Part shown: positions 26,999-35,850 of the stretch, one piece after another
How positions within the stretch are numbered: position 1 is the first letter of the stretch
Layout of the letters: each line of letters begins with the position of its first letter
Assembly: GCA_046350555.1 (NCBI GenBank)
Contig: JAXMAF010000014.1
Span: 1 to 64,000 of the forward strand
DNA: 64,000 bases
DNA from: JAXMAF01 sp046350555
GTDB lineage: Bacteria; Planctomycetota; Phycisphaerae; Phycisphaerales; SM1A02
Reading direction: 5' to 3'
Position numbers and translations under genes: made by a program
The notes under the pieces: generated by a model
The model's input: the letters and a program-made list of their open reading frames with translations, nothing else
The model's database searches: none
What the model was told of the DNA's origin: nothing

Positions 26999-27502
26999 GT
27001 GACCGTCGGCGACGTCATCGCAGCGTGCACCTTCGCGGCGTGGGCCGGGTGCACGCTGCTCGTGCACGTGCCCGCGCTCAAGCTGCCCATCAGGCGGCGC
27101 GACGTGTGTGCGCTCGTGCCCGAGTGGAACTTCTTTGCGCCGCGGCCGGCCGAGGGCGACTACGTCCTCCTGCATCGCGATCACTGCATCGATGGCAGCC
27201 TCGCGCCGTGGCGCGAGCTGCGCGTCGCGGCGCCGCGGCGCTGGTGGAACGCCGCATGGAACCCGACGAAGCGCAACCGCAAGGCGCTCTTCGACGCGGT
27301 GACCGAGCTGGCGCTCCACGTGAAGGAGGAGGATCCGACGATCATCGCCTCGATCCCCTACCTCACGCTGCTCAACTACGTCTCGGGACTGCCGCGCTCG
27401 CTCCCGGTGGCCAGGACGCAGTTTCTCCTCATGATGACCGCGGCCGACGCGCCGGACGATCCTCCACGACCGATGTTCCTCTCCTCGGCGCACGACCTGT
27501 GA
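26999..27502 (+). CDS. HTTM-associated small membrane protein
   Basis: A 167-residue protein from GTG 26999, one base after the previous stop. An N-terminal membrane helix (VIAACTFAAWAGCTLLVHV) is followed by PEWNFFAPRPAEGDYVLLHRD, a signature that I know from small proteins encoded next to HTTM genes, and then RAPRRWWNAAWNPTKRNRKALFD-like sequence. The rest is probably a soluble domain outside or inside the membrane. It overlaps the HTTM gene by one base (TGATG), so translation is coupled. The biochemical role is not known. The link with HTTM rests on gene order and this motif only. Confidence 0.72.
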   Translation: MTVGDVIAACTFAAWAGCTLLVHVPALKLPIRRRDVCALVPEWNFFAPRPAEGDYVLLHRDHCIDGSLAPWRELRVAAPRRWWNAAWNPTKRNRKALFDAVTELALHVKEEDPTIIASIPYLTLLNYVSGLPRSLPVARTQFLLMMTAADAPDDPPRPMFLSSAHDL

Positions 27503-28386
27503 TGGCCCTCCTCGCGCAGGCCGGCGCCCTCGACCTGATCGGGTCTCGCATCGCCGCGCCGTTTTCGATCGGCGTGCCGACGCAGGAGATCGCGTGGACG
27601 TGGGCGTGTCGGCTGGCCGCGATCGGCGTCGCGGTCTCCAGCGCCGAGTACCTCGTGAACCGCGACGTGCTGCGCGACGGCGGGCTCATGAGCTGGGACG
27701 TGGGACGCGTGCGCTCGCGCTGGCAGGCGGGCGGCCCGCTGGGCACGACGCTCGGCGCGGTCGTGGCGTACCCCAACGTGCTCGTGACGATGGCGCTTCG
27801 CCTCGTCCTCGCCGTGGCGCTCGCCGTCGGCGCCGAGCGCCTCGCCTTCAGCGCCTGGCTCACGCTGCCGACGGCGCTCCTGCTGATCGTGATGCCGCTG
27901 CGAACGCGCTACGGCCACGACGGCGCCGACCAGATGGGCGCGGTCGTCCTCGTCTCGCTCTCCATCGGAAACCTTGTCGCCACGCCCCTCGCGCGCGACC
28001 TCGCCCTTGGCTTCATCGCCGTGCAGGCGGTGCTCGCGTACACGATCGCCGGTCTCGCGAAGCTGAAGGGCCGCGGCTGGCGCAACGGCACCGCGCTGAT
28101 CAAGGTCGCCGGGACCGACATCTACGGCCATCCCACGGTGGGTCGCTGGCTGCGCGCCTGGCCCCGCGCGGCGCTCGTCTCCTCGTGGTTCATCATGGCG
28201 TGGGAGACGTGCTTCCCATGCATCTTCGTCATCCCCAGGCCGTGGAGTCTCGCCTACCTCGCGACGGGCGTGATGTTCCACCTCTCCAACGCGATCGTGA
28301 TGGGCCTCAACACCTTCCTCTGGTCGTTCATGGCCGCCTATCCGGCGCTCCTGTACTGGATCGACCGGATGCCGACGACGTGGTGA
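27502..28386 (+). CDS. HTTM membrane protein (vitamin K carboxylase-like)
   Basis: A 294-residue integral membrane protein of the HTTM family (the membrane domain shared with vitamin K-dependent gamma-carboxylase). The family marks are TRYGHDGADQM, YTIAGLAKLKGRGWRNGTAL, AWETCFPCIF and HLSNAIVMGLNTFLWSF, spread over about seven helices. It lacks the large lumenal/C-terminal beta domain of true gamma-carboxylases, so carboxylation cannot be assumed; bacterial stand-alone HTTM proteins have no settled function. It is the third gene of the operon. It converges, with 44 bp between stops, on a gene for a VKOR-DsbA fusion, interesting because VKOR recycles vitamin K for the carboxylase in animals. 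Confidence 0.85.
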   Translation: MALLAQAGALDLIGSRIAAPFSIGVPTQEIAWTWACRLAAIGVAVSSAEYLVNRDVLRDGGLMSWDVGRVRSRWQAGGPLGTTLGAVVAYPNVLVTMALRLVLAVALAVGAERLAFSAWLTLPTALLLIVMPLRTRYGHDGADQMGAVVLVSLSIGNLVATPLARDLALGFIAVQAVLAYTIAGLAKLKGRGWRNGTALIKVAGTDIYGHPTVGRWLRAWPRAALVSSWFIMAWETCFPCIFVIPRPWSLAYLATGVMFHLSNAIVMGLNTFLWSFMAAYPALLYWIDRMPTTW

Positions 28387-28430
28387 GACGCGGCGGTTGG
28401 CGACCCGGTGCGTGACCACCGCCGATCCGC

Positions 28431-30359
28431 TCAACGCCCCCCGGCGCACGCCTCGCCCACGATCAGTTCCACGACTGGCACGCCATCGACGCGCCAATTG
28501 GGCACGCGGCGACCGGCCACGAAGAGCATTGGGATCGCCTTGAGCCCGAGCGCCTTGGCCGATTCCGCATCGGCTCGGATTCGCTCGACGACGTCGGCCG
28601 ACTCGATCGCCTCGGCGAACGCATCGGCGTCGAGACCCTGCGCCGCGGCCGCGGCGGTCACGACGCCGTCGTCCACCACGCCGCCGTGGGCGAGCAGCGC
28701 GGCCTGCATGCGCCAGAACGCCTCGTCGCCTCCGATCGTCCCCGCGGCTTCCGCCGCACGCGCCGCGAGGCACGCGGCTGGATGGAGCGTGCGCTCGACC
28801 GCCGGATTGCATGACTCGTCCATTGGAAAGTGCCTGAAGACATAGCGCACGTCGCCACGAGCCGCGACGATCGCCCGCATCCGCTTGTCGAGTTCGCCGG
28901 TGGTCGGTTCGACCAGATCGCCCCAGACGACCACCTCGGTCGCCGCCGTCTCGGCGCTTGCTCCCATCGCCCGTGCCGGCAGGTCGGGCAGCGAACGCCT
29001 CGGCTGGGCGCGCCACTCGTTCATGAACTTCTCGAGGGCGTCCGCCGGGCGGTCCGATGCGGCAGTGGCCCAGGGCGGGCTGGTCGCGGCCAAGGCACTC
29101 ACGGCGCGGCGGATCGCATCGGGCCGCTGCCAGCCGGCGATCTCGACGCCGTTGAGGTAGACCGTCGGCGTCTGGCGCACGCCCAGCGAGGCTCCCTCGG
29201 CGACGTCACGTTCCACCGTCGCAAACGTCTCCGGCGATTGCATGCGACGCGTGAAGGCGATCGGATCGAATCCAAGTTCGGCGACACCGGCAGTGAGCTG
29301 CTCGCTGGTGAAGGCGCCCCTGTTCCGGAAGAGCCACTCGTGCATGCGCCAGAATCCGTCGGCGCCACCGAGCTGTCCCGCCGCCTCGGCCGCGCGGGCG
29401 GCCCAGCAGGCGTTGGGGTGAGGATTGAATTTCGCGGCACGCGCGCCTGCGTTGCAGTCGGCGCAGAGTGGAAAGTGCTTGTGGGAGACGGAGACGTCGT
29501 CTCGCTCTTCGAGCAGGTGGCCCAGTTCGGCGTCGACTCGACGGCAGTCCTGGCACTGGTAGTCGGAGAAGACGACGATGCGAATCGGCGCGGGGGAGGG
29601 GCCGCGCCGATATCGCCCCGTGAACTCGGAGGCAACGATCGACGTCTCCGGCCCCAACTCCGACTTCCCCTCGGCGGCCAGGACGTTGGCCTCGCGCGGC
29701 GCCCTCGGCGTGCCGGCGTCTTCCGGAGCGCCCGCGGCGGCGCCCGTGGCGCGCGCCGCCGCGATCGACGTCGATATCGACGCCTGAAGCGCCGCCTCTT
29801 CGCGCTCGGCCTGGGCGGACCGGCGGACAGACTCCGCGATGCCCAGCCCCAACGTCGCGACAACGGCGACCAGCGAGAACGCCACGACCGGCCGTCGCAG
29901 CCCCGGTGCTTCTCGCCGTGGCAGGAGCGCCAGCGGCACGAAGCCGAGGTTGGCGACGTGCACCACGGCGCAATAGGCGCAGCGAAGGTCGCTCGTCGCC
30001 ATTACCACGAGCAGCCCGATCGATCCAACGGCGCTGGCGATCACGACCCCGCGCAGCAGGACTGGAAGCGCGCCACGGGCCATGATCCATGCCGCCAGCA
30101 ATCCGGCGAAGTACGCCACACCGACGAAGGACGTTGGCCACCGCAGCCATGGAACCGAACCCCAGGCGCTGGCTGCCGCGCGGGCGCATCCACCGTCGAA
30201 TCCGCAACCAGGCAGATGTGCGGCATCGAAGTGGGCAAGCGCCAGGCCGGACGAGGCCGCGATGCAGACAAGCAGCATCGCAGCGCCAAGCAGCCACCGT
30301 GTTCGACGTGCTGGCGCCGGACCTCCAGGCGACGAAGTGAGTTCACGCGGGCGAGTCAT
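28431..30359 (-). CDS. VKOR-DsbA-DsbA fusion, thiol oxidase
   Basis: A 642-residue membrane protein. The N-terminal VKOR domain (about 20-180) has the loop cysteines Cys52 and Cys58 and the quinone-reactive CAYC (127-130). A linker leads to a DsbA/thioredoxin-like domain with active site CQDC (269-272) and cis-Pro in RQTPTVYLNG. A second, homologous DsbA domain follows (about 475-640), but there the CxxC position reads EPTT (484-487), so it should be catalytically dead while keeping the fold, including AIPMLFV. Bacterial VKOR-DsbA fusions oxidise secreted proteins and pass electrons to quinone. The start at 30359 has an AAGGG four bases upstream. A transcriptional partner is not seen; the gene is followed by the convergent HTTM operon. 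Confidence 0.9.
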   Translation of the reverse strand: MTRPRELTSSPGGPAPARRTRWLLGAAMLLVCIAASSGLALAHFDAAHLPGCGFDGGCARAAASAWGSVPWLRWPTSFVGVAYFAGLLAAWIMARGALPVLLRGVVIASAVGSIGLLVVMATSDLRCAYCAVVHVANLGFVPLALLPRREAPGLRRPVVAFSLVAVVATLGLGIAESVRRSAQAEREEAALQASISTSIAAARATGAAAGAPEDAGTPRAPREANVLAAEGKSELGPETSIVASEFTGRYRRGPSPAPIRIVVFSDYQCQDCRRVDAELGHLLEERDDVSVSHKHFPLCADCNAGARAAKFNPHPNACWAARAAEAAGQLGGADGFWRMHEWLFRNRGAFTSEQLTAGVAELGFDPIAFTRRMQSPETFATVERDVAEGASLGVRQTPTVYLNGVEIAGWQRPDAIRRAVSALAATSPPWATAASDRPADALEKFMNEWRAQPRRSLPDLPARAMGASAETAATEVVVWGDLVEPTTGELDKRMRAIVAARGDVRYVFRHFPMDESCNPAVERTLHPAACLAARAAEAAGTIGGDEAFWRMQAALLAHGGVVDDGVVTAAAAAQGLDADAFAEAIESADVVERIRADAESAKALGLKAIPMLFVAGRRVPNWRVDGVPVVELIVGEACAGGR

Positions 30360-30801
30360 GCGACCCTTCAGTTCGGAGCCCGAGAGTACGCGCGGCTGGT
30401 GGCAGGTTGCCGGCCGGGCCATGTGGGGGGTGTGGTCCAGGATTCGGGTGCCGCAGGGATGGACTCGACTCGCGGACGGACCGCGGTGACGAGCCCGAAG
30501 CGAAGCGCCGGGTCGAGATCCGCGGGCATCGGTCGCGCCGTTCCGCGTCGCATGACGTTTGGCCGGTCGCGGCGCTCGCGGCTCGTCCCTCGGCCCGGCG
30601 CCATCGCTGCGATCGGCGCGCCGTGCGACGATGAACAGTGCCGATGGCGGATGCCGGCGTGGCATACACCCGAGTCGTGGACCACACCCCCATGCGGGCG
30701 CTGTCGGACTTGGAAAGCGACCGTGCCCCCGCGTTGCGAGCGGGGGCACGGTCATGCACATGAACTCTGCGGCCGGCGCGATGGCGGGGCAGCGTTCGGC
30801 G
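30360..30801. other. Gene-free region with terminator
   Basis: About 440 bp between the VKOR fusion gene and the Cys-repeat secreted protein gene, both on the minus strand. The only structure I can support is the strong hairpin at 30719-30753. The rest presumably includes the promoter of the VKOR fusion gene. No supported open frame. Confidence 0.6.
30719..30753 (-). terminator. Strong hairpin terminator
   Basis: GACCGTGCCCCCGC pairs perfectly with GCGGGGGCACGGTC over 14 bases with a 7-base loop (30733-30739). It lies 48 bases after the stop codon of the minus-strand gene 30802-32307. There is no clear T-run, but the stability makes a terminator the simplest explanation. Confidence 0.8.
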
Positions 30802-32307
30802 CTACGGGCACGGCCCCCATGCGGCCAGCAGGATGCCAAGGTCGCCTCCATCGACCGTGCCGCTGCCGTCCAGGTCGGCCGTCCCGGGACCACCCCACTG
30901 CGACAGCATGATCCCGAGGTCGGCACCGTTCACGGTGCCGTCGTCGTTGAGGTCAGCGGAACATGCGCCACAGGTCACATCCTCGCAGTCGGAGCCGACG
31001 CCGTACCAGGTGCCGCCGCCAACTGCGCACTCGGATTCGAGCCTCGGCAGGCAGACGCCATCGGGGAAGCAGCAGGCGCCGGTGAGATTGCAGTTGACGT
31101 CCTCGCAGGCCGTGCCGTTGCCCTGGTAGATCCCGGAGGAGGCGGCGCACTGCGTCGCGGTGTAGATCAGGCAGCCGCCGCTGGGAAGGCAGCAGGCGCC
31201 GACCGGCTCGCCGCAGGTCACGTCCTCGCAGGAGGTGCCGGCACCGAACCAGGTGCCGCCGCCGGCCATACACGACAGCTCCGTCCTCAGCAGACACACG
31301 CCATCCGGGAAGCAGCAGGCCCCTTCGGGATTGCAGACGACATCCTCGCAGATCGTGCCGTCACCCTGGTAGACGCCGGCCGCGCTGAGGCACTGCTCCG
31401 CGGTGTAGATCAGGCAGTCGCCGTTGGGAAAGCAGCAGGCGCCGACCGGATCGGGGCAGGTCACGTCCTGGCAGAGTGTGCCGGCACCGAACCAAGTGCC
31501 GCCGCCGGCCATACACGACAGCTCCGTCCTCGGCAGGCACACTCCATCCGGGAAGCAGCAGGCGCCCTCGACCAAGGGGCAAGTCACGTCTTCGCACGTC
31601 GTGCCGTCGCCCTGGTAGGTGCCGGAAGAGGCGAGACACTGCTCTGCCGTGTCGACAAAGCAGCCGCCGCTGGGAAGGCAGCAGGCGCCGACGGCCGGGA
31701 CCGCCGTCGCCTTGATCTCGAAGAGCTGCGGCGCAGGTCCGTCGACTGGGGGAACGGCGCTCTTGAGAACGGTCCAAACGCCGACGGGGAAGCCGACGTA
31801 GGTGTCGTCGCCGATGCTCCACCCAGCCAGGCCGGATTCGGAGGTGTCGGTCGTGTACCACCATCCGAAGTTGTCCGCCACGTCCGCGGTGGCGACCAGC
31901 CAGTAGTTGGTGTTCGGCTGGAGGGTGAACGGAGCTTGCGGCGGGAGGAACGTGACTTGCTCGAAGCCCGTGGTCGGAGCAGCAGCTTGGAAGTCGAGGA
32001 GGTTCGCGCCCGGGAGGCCATTGCTGTCCGCGGCGATCTTCAGCGCGATGCTGCCCGAGGGGGGGTCGTTCTGCGTCCCGACCAGGAGGGTCACCGACTC
32101 GAGGATCCAGCCGGGGCCGGGTCCGGTGGTGAACCGAATGGCGTTCGGGGAGTCATCGAGGGTGGCCCCAGTGCTGCCGATGTCCCACGAGGAGGCGGAG
32201 TTGTTGGCGAGGTTCGACACGACCACGTCGGCCGTGGCGGCGGAAGCGAGGGCGCCGAGCAGGCCGAGGCCGGCAAGGCACGTGCGGATAGGCAACTGGG
32301 GAGTCAT
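30802..32307 (-). CDS. Secreted protein with six Cys-rich repeats and dockerin
   Basis: A 501-residue exported protein. A signal peptide ends near ASAATA-DVV. Residues 28-205 form an all-beta domain (SVTLLVGTQNDPPSGSIALK, NTNYWLVATADV) like those of other planctomycete choice-anchored proteins. Then come six repeats of about 40 residues (207-448), each with the pattern GACC-P-G-C...C....G-Y/W-G-GT-C-DV-C, alternating between a 'YTAEQC..GTYQGDGT' type and a 'RTELSC..GGTWFGAGT' type. The end is a pair of dockerin-like units (DLNDDGTVNGADLG and DLDGSGTVDGGDLG). Six cysteines per repeat suggest disulphide-knotted modules on the cell surface. It is divergent from an AraC-type gene 213 bp away. Function is unknown, possibly surface adhesion or binding. 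Confidence 0.85.
   Translation of the reverse strand: MTPQLPIRTCLAGLGLLGALASAATADVVVSNLANNSASSWDIGSTGATLDDSPNAIRFTTGPGPGWILESVTLLVGTQNDPPSGSIALKIAADSNGLPGANLLDFQAAAPTTGFEQVTFLPPQAPFTLQPNTNYWLVATADVADNFGWWYTTDTSESGLAGWSIGDDTYVGFPVGVWTVLKSAVPPVDGPAPQLFEIKATAVPAVGACCLPSGGCFVDTAEQCLASSGTYQGDGTTCEDVTCPLVEGACCFPDGVCLPRTELSCMAGGGTWFGAGTLCQDVTCPDPVGACCFPNGDCLIYTAEQCLSAAGVYQGDGTICEDVVCNPEGACCFPDGVCLLRTELSCMAGGGTWFGAGTSCEDVTCGEPVGACCLPSGGCLIYTATQCAASSGIYQGNGTACEDVNCNLTGACCFPDGVCLPRLESECAVGGGTWYGVGSDCEDVTCGACSADLNDDGTVNGADLGIMLSQWGGPGTADLDGSGTVDGGDLGILLAAWGPCP
30964..31689 (-). repeat. Six tandem Cys-rich coding repeats, A/B alternating
   Basis: About 120 bp per unit inside the secreted-protein gene. 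At the DNA level alternate units are nearly identical (for example the ACGACAGCTCCGTCCTC stretches near 31270 and 31511), so a two-unit block has been duplicated. Recombination between units could change their number in frame. Confidence 0.85.
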
Positions 32308-32520
32308 GAAAGCGGTCCCTTCCTGTGTGGCGGTTGGTCGTTGTTCCGACGGGATCGTGACGCTGCGGCGTGGCGTTCTTGGGCCGCTTGCTTCTCGTGC
32401 AGGCCGGACGTTCCGAACGCTGAACCCACGCTACGGTGCAGATCGAAGTGCCACTGGCCGGAACGCGCAACGTCGTGTGCGCATTCGGGCTTTCTCAACG
32501 ACCTGCAACAGGATCGCAGC

Positions 32521-33516
32521 ATGAGATCGGTGGATCCGAGCAAACTCCTGGTCAGCCATCGCATCCTCCGCACCACCGATCTCGACGCCTTGGGCGCGGT
32601 CGAGGCGGGGACGGGCGGGGGCTGGCCGGTGCAGGAGCGCCACACGGGTGGAGCGCTGGTCGAGACCGACTATCGACATGTGGCCCTCGACTGGGTGGAA
32701 TTCGTCGTGATCGGGCTGAGCGGACCCATGGCCGTGATGGCCAACATGAAGCGCAGCTACCCCTACCTGCTGCAACTGCCGATCACCGGAACCGTCGACT
32801 TCGAGCTCGATGGTCGCGCCTACCGCGTCGGGCCGAGGAGTGGAATCGTCATCTCGCCGCCCTGCCGCGGCACGCGACGGGCGGGCGCGGGCTGGACGCT
32901 CGCGCTCGGACTCGACCGGGCGTTTGTTCGCTCGCGGCTGGGGCTCTCGCTCGGGCGGCCGCCGGAGGGTCCGCTGTCCTTCCAGCCGCTCCTCACCACC
33001 GCCGCGGCGGACGAGATCCGCGACTACTGCCTGCACTGTGTCGCGGCGATCGACGACGGGATCATGGCGCCCGGACGGGAGCTGACGCGCGCCATGCAGG
33101 CGGCGCTGGTCGACCTGCTGCTCGAGCTTCAGCCACACTCGCATGGCGAAGCCATCGTGCGGGCCGCGAGCAGCTCGTCCCTGGCGCGGATCGAGGCTGT
33201 GGAGGATCTGCTCCGCGCCAACCTGGCCGAGCCCCTGCGGCTCGAGGATCTGGCTCGGGCAGCGGAGTGCAGCGTTCGGGCGCTTCAACTCGTCTTCTCC
33301 GAGCAGTGCGGCCTGAGCCCCATGGAGTTCGTTCGGCGCTCTCGGTTGCTTCACGCCCGCCGGGCGCTGGAGCGCGGCGGGCGAAGGACGACGGCCACGT
33401 CGGTGTCGCGCGAGATCGGCTACTCGAACTTCGGGCGGTTCGCCGCACACTATCGCGCGCGATTCGGGGAGTCGCCGTCGCAGACGATCGAGCGGACCAT
33501 TCGACAACGGGGGTGA
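32521..33516 (+). CDS. AraC-type transcriptional regulator (locus 1)
   Basis: A 331-residue regulator. The C-terminal 100 residues form two helix-turn-helix motifs (LRLEDLARAAECSVRALQLVFSEQCG and ATSVSREIGYSNFGRFAAHYRARFGESPSQT), with the AraC signature. The N-terminal part (VEFVVIGLSGPMAVMA, VDFELDGRAYRVGPRSGIVISPP) resembles the cupin-like AraC_binding_2 sensor found in regulators of aromatic or fatty compound genes. It starts at ATG 32521 with an AGGA about nine bases upstream. It diverges from the gene of the secreted Cys-repeat protein; a paralogue at 38976-40001 has the same arrangement, which suggests that each controls its divergent neighbour. Confidence 0.9.
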   Translation: MRSVDPSKLLVSHRILRTTDLDALGAVEAGTGGGWPVQERHTGGALVETDYRHVALDWVEFVVIGLSGPMAVMANMKRSYPYLLQLPITGTVDFELDGRAYRVGPRSGIVISPPCRGTRRAGAGWTLALGLDRAFVRSRLGLSLGRPPEGPLSFQPLLTTAAADEIRDYCLHCVAAIDDGIMAPGRELTRAMQAALVDLLLELQPHSHGEAIVRAASSSSLARIEAVEDLLRANLAEPLRLEDLARAAECSVRALQLVFSEQCGLSPMEFVRRSRLLHARRALERGGRRTTATSVSREIGYSNFGRFAAHYRARFGESPSQTIERTIRQRG

Positions 33517-33990
33517 TGCTCGCCAGGGAAATAACAGTGACAGCTACTGGTGTCCGAGCCCGAAGGACAGCGGCTGGTTTCCGCGCCCAGTCCGTGATCT
33601 CCTGCAACATTCGACAGCGATCGCGGCCGAGGACGACGCTGCGGAAACTGAGAGGTCAGGATTCCTCTCGAGAGCCCAGCGCCGCCTCGGTCCGCTGCTC
33701 GGACGTCAGGCTCGATTGCCTTCCCACAGGTGTCGTCTCGCTTCGTGCTGTCGCCGTCTTCCGCCGCGCCAAGAGCCCCGCGACCCACCAACCTTCCAGG
33801 GGTGAGCCGGGGGCCTGGGGGGCTGGCGGCGAAGCCCTCCAAGGAACGTCGGACGGTGTACGGCGCGGCGGACGGGCCGCGCGGGACGTCGTCATCCTCT
33901 GATGGGGTCATTCCGGGGGACTGCGGACACTCCAGTCATTCGGGCATGGCAGCTCACGACCGCACAACGCGTGACACCGCGGAGCTGTGG
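33517..33990. other. Gene-free region
   Basis: About 470 bp between the AraC gene and the convergent small membrane protein gene. Open frames on both strands lack coding bias or family resemblance. I found no repeat or terminator-like hairpin here that stands out. Confidence 0.5.
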
Positions 33991-34305
33991 TCAGCCGCCG
34001 GAGTGGCTCGTCATGATGCCGGCGCGAATCCAGAGGATGATGGCGACGAGCGTCAGGATCTCCAGGAGCGGCGCGATCAGCAGGAGATCGACGCGAATGT
34101 CAGCCGGCTCGCCCGAGGACTTCGCCATGGAGAAGAGGACGCTCTCATACACGGCGTACAGCAGCCACGCGACACCAACCCACAGAACGAATCGCGTCGC
34201 GCGCGTCGCGCGCCACAAGCCGGCTGCGATGAAGACCGCCGCCGGGACGAAGGCGAGCAGTGGCATGGCCATGCAGGCGCGGAACGGTGCGATGATCAGG
34301 TCCAT
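33991..34305 (-). CDS. Small integral membrane protein
   Basis: A 104-residue hydrophobic protein with three membrane helices (FRACMAMPLLAFVPAAVFIAAGL, RFVLWVGVAWLLYAVYESVLF and LLLIAPLLEILTLVAIILWI). The helices are separated by a basic loop (WRATRATR) and an acidic one (SGEPADIRVD). The start has a GGAG five bases upstream. The layout is like small planctomycete or YqeY-adjacent hypothetical membrane proteins, but I do not recognise a family. No operon partner; it diverges from the hydrolase lipoprotein gene at 34474. Confidence 0.65.
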   Translation of the reverse strand: MDLIIAPFRACMAMPLLAFVPAAVFIAAGLWRATRATRFVLWVGVAWLLYAVYESVLFSMAKSSGEPADIRVDLLLIAPLLEILTLVAIILWIRAGIMTSHSGG

Positions 34306-34473
34306 TGGGCTCCGACGTTCTCGTACTCCAGGACGGTAGCACTCCGATCAGCGGCGACACTGCTGTCGGGCTTACGGTCAGTTCCACCGCACCGGGGGAG
34401 GTCGCCAGGCTTCTCGCGCTCGACGAGGCGATGGCGACGAAGGCGCGAGGCCACCGTCGCGTACACTGCGGCC

Positions 34474-35850
34474 ATGTGCCGTAAGTTGTCACTACTTAGG
34501 ATTGCCCGCACCGCGGTGACACCAGCGGCCGTTTGGTCGGTCACGGCCGCATGCTTCCTGTCCGGCTGCGGCGTGGGTCCCGAGCCGATGATGCCCACCC
34601 CCGTGATCTATCAGGGCGACGCGATCGACCTGATGGCGATGGTGCCCGAAGCTCGCCGGTCGCTGGACCTGAACATCTTCTACGCGACCACCCGCGACCG
34701 CGACTCGAAGGTGAATGGATACGCCGACGTCGTCTCAACCGACCTGCGAGTGGGCCGTGCCATGGTGCGCTTCGGCGACGCGCAGAACACGTGGGACGCG
34801 CTCGGCGTCGACTGTGCCGTCGAGAAGCGCGCCAAGCCGGTCATCCTCAGCCTCGCAGGTGTCGAGGAGTCGGCCACCTTTCCAGACGCCGGCATCGAAT
34901 GGCCGAGCACGCAGCTCGACGAGCGCCAGCGCGGCTGGTTCGACGCGATCAACGCCGAGCTCGACGCTTCGCCCACGCACGACATCATCGTCTATGTCCA
35001 CGGCGCCAAGGTGAACTTCTACAACGGCTGCGTCTTCGCCGGCGAGGTCGATCACTTCCTTGGACGACGCCTCGTGCCGGTGGCGTTCTGCTGGCCGACG
35101 CACCAGGACATCTTCTCCTACATCGGCGGCGAGGACATCGGACGGGGCCAGCAGGCCGCGTATGCCTTGGCCGGAATGCTCCAGCAGCTCGCCGACCACA
35201 CCACGGCGCGGCGCATCCACATCATCTGCTGGAGCGCCGGCGGGCGCGTGACCAGCAAGGCCCTCGTGCTCCTGCGCGAGGCGTATCCCTACCTCGACCC
35301 CGGCCAGCTCCAGGCGAGATTCCGCCTCGGCACGGTCGCGTTCGCCGCAGCCGACGTGGAGGTGGCCCGCTTCCTGAACCGCATCCGCTGGATCGACGAG
35401 ATCACCCGGCGCGTCATCGTCACCATCACCGACAGCGACGAGGCCCTCACCATGTCGCGCCTCACGATGGGCGGCGACGAGCGCATCGGCGTGTGGCGCG
35501 CCGACTCGGAGGACGAACGGCAGGTCATGCTCTCCACCGAGGCGGTGGAGGTGATCGATGTGTCGTACCTGGGCGCCGCGCGCGGCTTCGACATCGACGG
35601 CCACCGGTACTGGTTCCAGCATCCGTGGGCCAGCAGCGACCTGATGATGGCGATCCTGTTCGACCTTCCCGCGGCCGAGCGCGGGCTCGCGCCCGGGCCG
35701 CTTCCGTTCGTCTGGGGCATGCCGCCGGACTATCCGCAACGCGTGCGAAGCATTGTGGCGCCGCTGGCGAATGGTCGATCGGCCGGCCAGGGCTCGGCCG
35801 ATTCGCCGGCGCGCGTCACTCCGGATATGGCGCCGGCGGCGGGATCGTGA
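34474..35850 (+). CDS. Alpha/beta-hydrolase lipoprotein (DUF900-like)
   Basis: A 458-residue exported lipoprotein with signal and lipobox FLSGC (Cys32). The body matches the DUF900 type of alpha/beta hydrolase: FYATTRDRD near residue 70, the strand HDIIVYVHGAKVNF, and the nucleophile elbow ICWSAGGRV with Ser254. Asp and His partners are likely in the C-terminal part (FDIDGHRYWFQHPW). Esterase or lipase activity toward an unknown substrate is inferred. A relative is encoded at the right edge (63356-64000), sharing CWSAGGRVTSxAL, FDLPAxERGL and DYPQR. The gene's end overlaps by 35 bp the end of a convergent broken hydrolase gene. No clear ribosome binding site. Confidence 0.85.
   Translation: MCRKLSLLRIARTAVTPAAVWSVTAACFLSGCGVGPEPMMPTPVIYQGDAIDLMAMVPEARRSLDLNIFYATTRDRDSKVNGYADVVSTDLRVGRAMVRFGDAQNTWDALGVDCAVEKRAKPVILSLAGVEESATFPDAGIEWPSTQLDERQRGWFDAINAELDASPTHDIIVYVHGAKVNFYNGCVFAGEVDHFLGRRLVPVAFCWPTHQDIFSYIGGEDIGRGQQAAYALAGMLQQLADHTTARRIHIICWSAGGRVTSKALVLLREAYPYLDPGQLQARFRLGTVAFAAADVEVARFLNRIRWIDEITRRVIVTITDSDEALTMSRLTMGGDERIGVWRADSEDERQVMLSTEAVEVIDVSYLGAARGFDIDGHRYWFQHPWASSDLMMAILFDLPAAERGLAPGPLPFVWGMPPDYPQRVRSIVAPLANGRSAGQGSADSPARVTPDMAPAAGS

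Noticed and set aside
30559..32520. A long plus-strand extension upstream of the AraC gene
   Set aside because: Antisense to the Cys-repeat gene; the AraC family begins at 32521.
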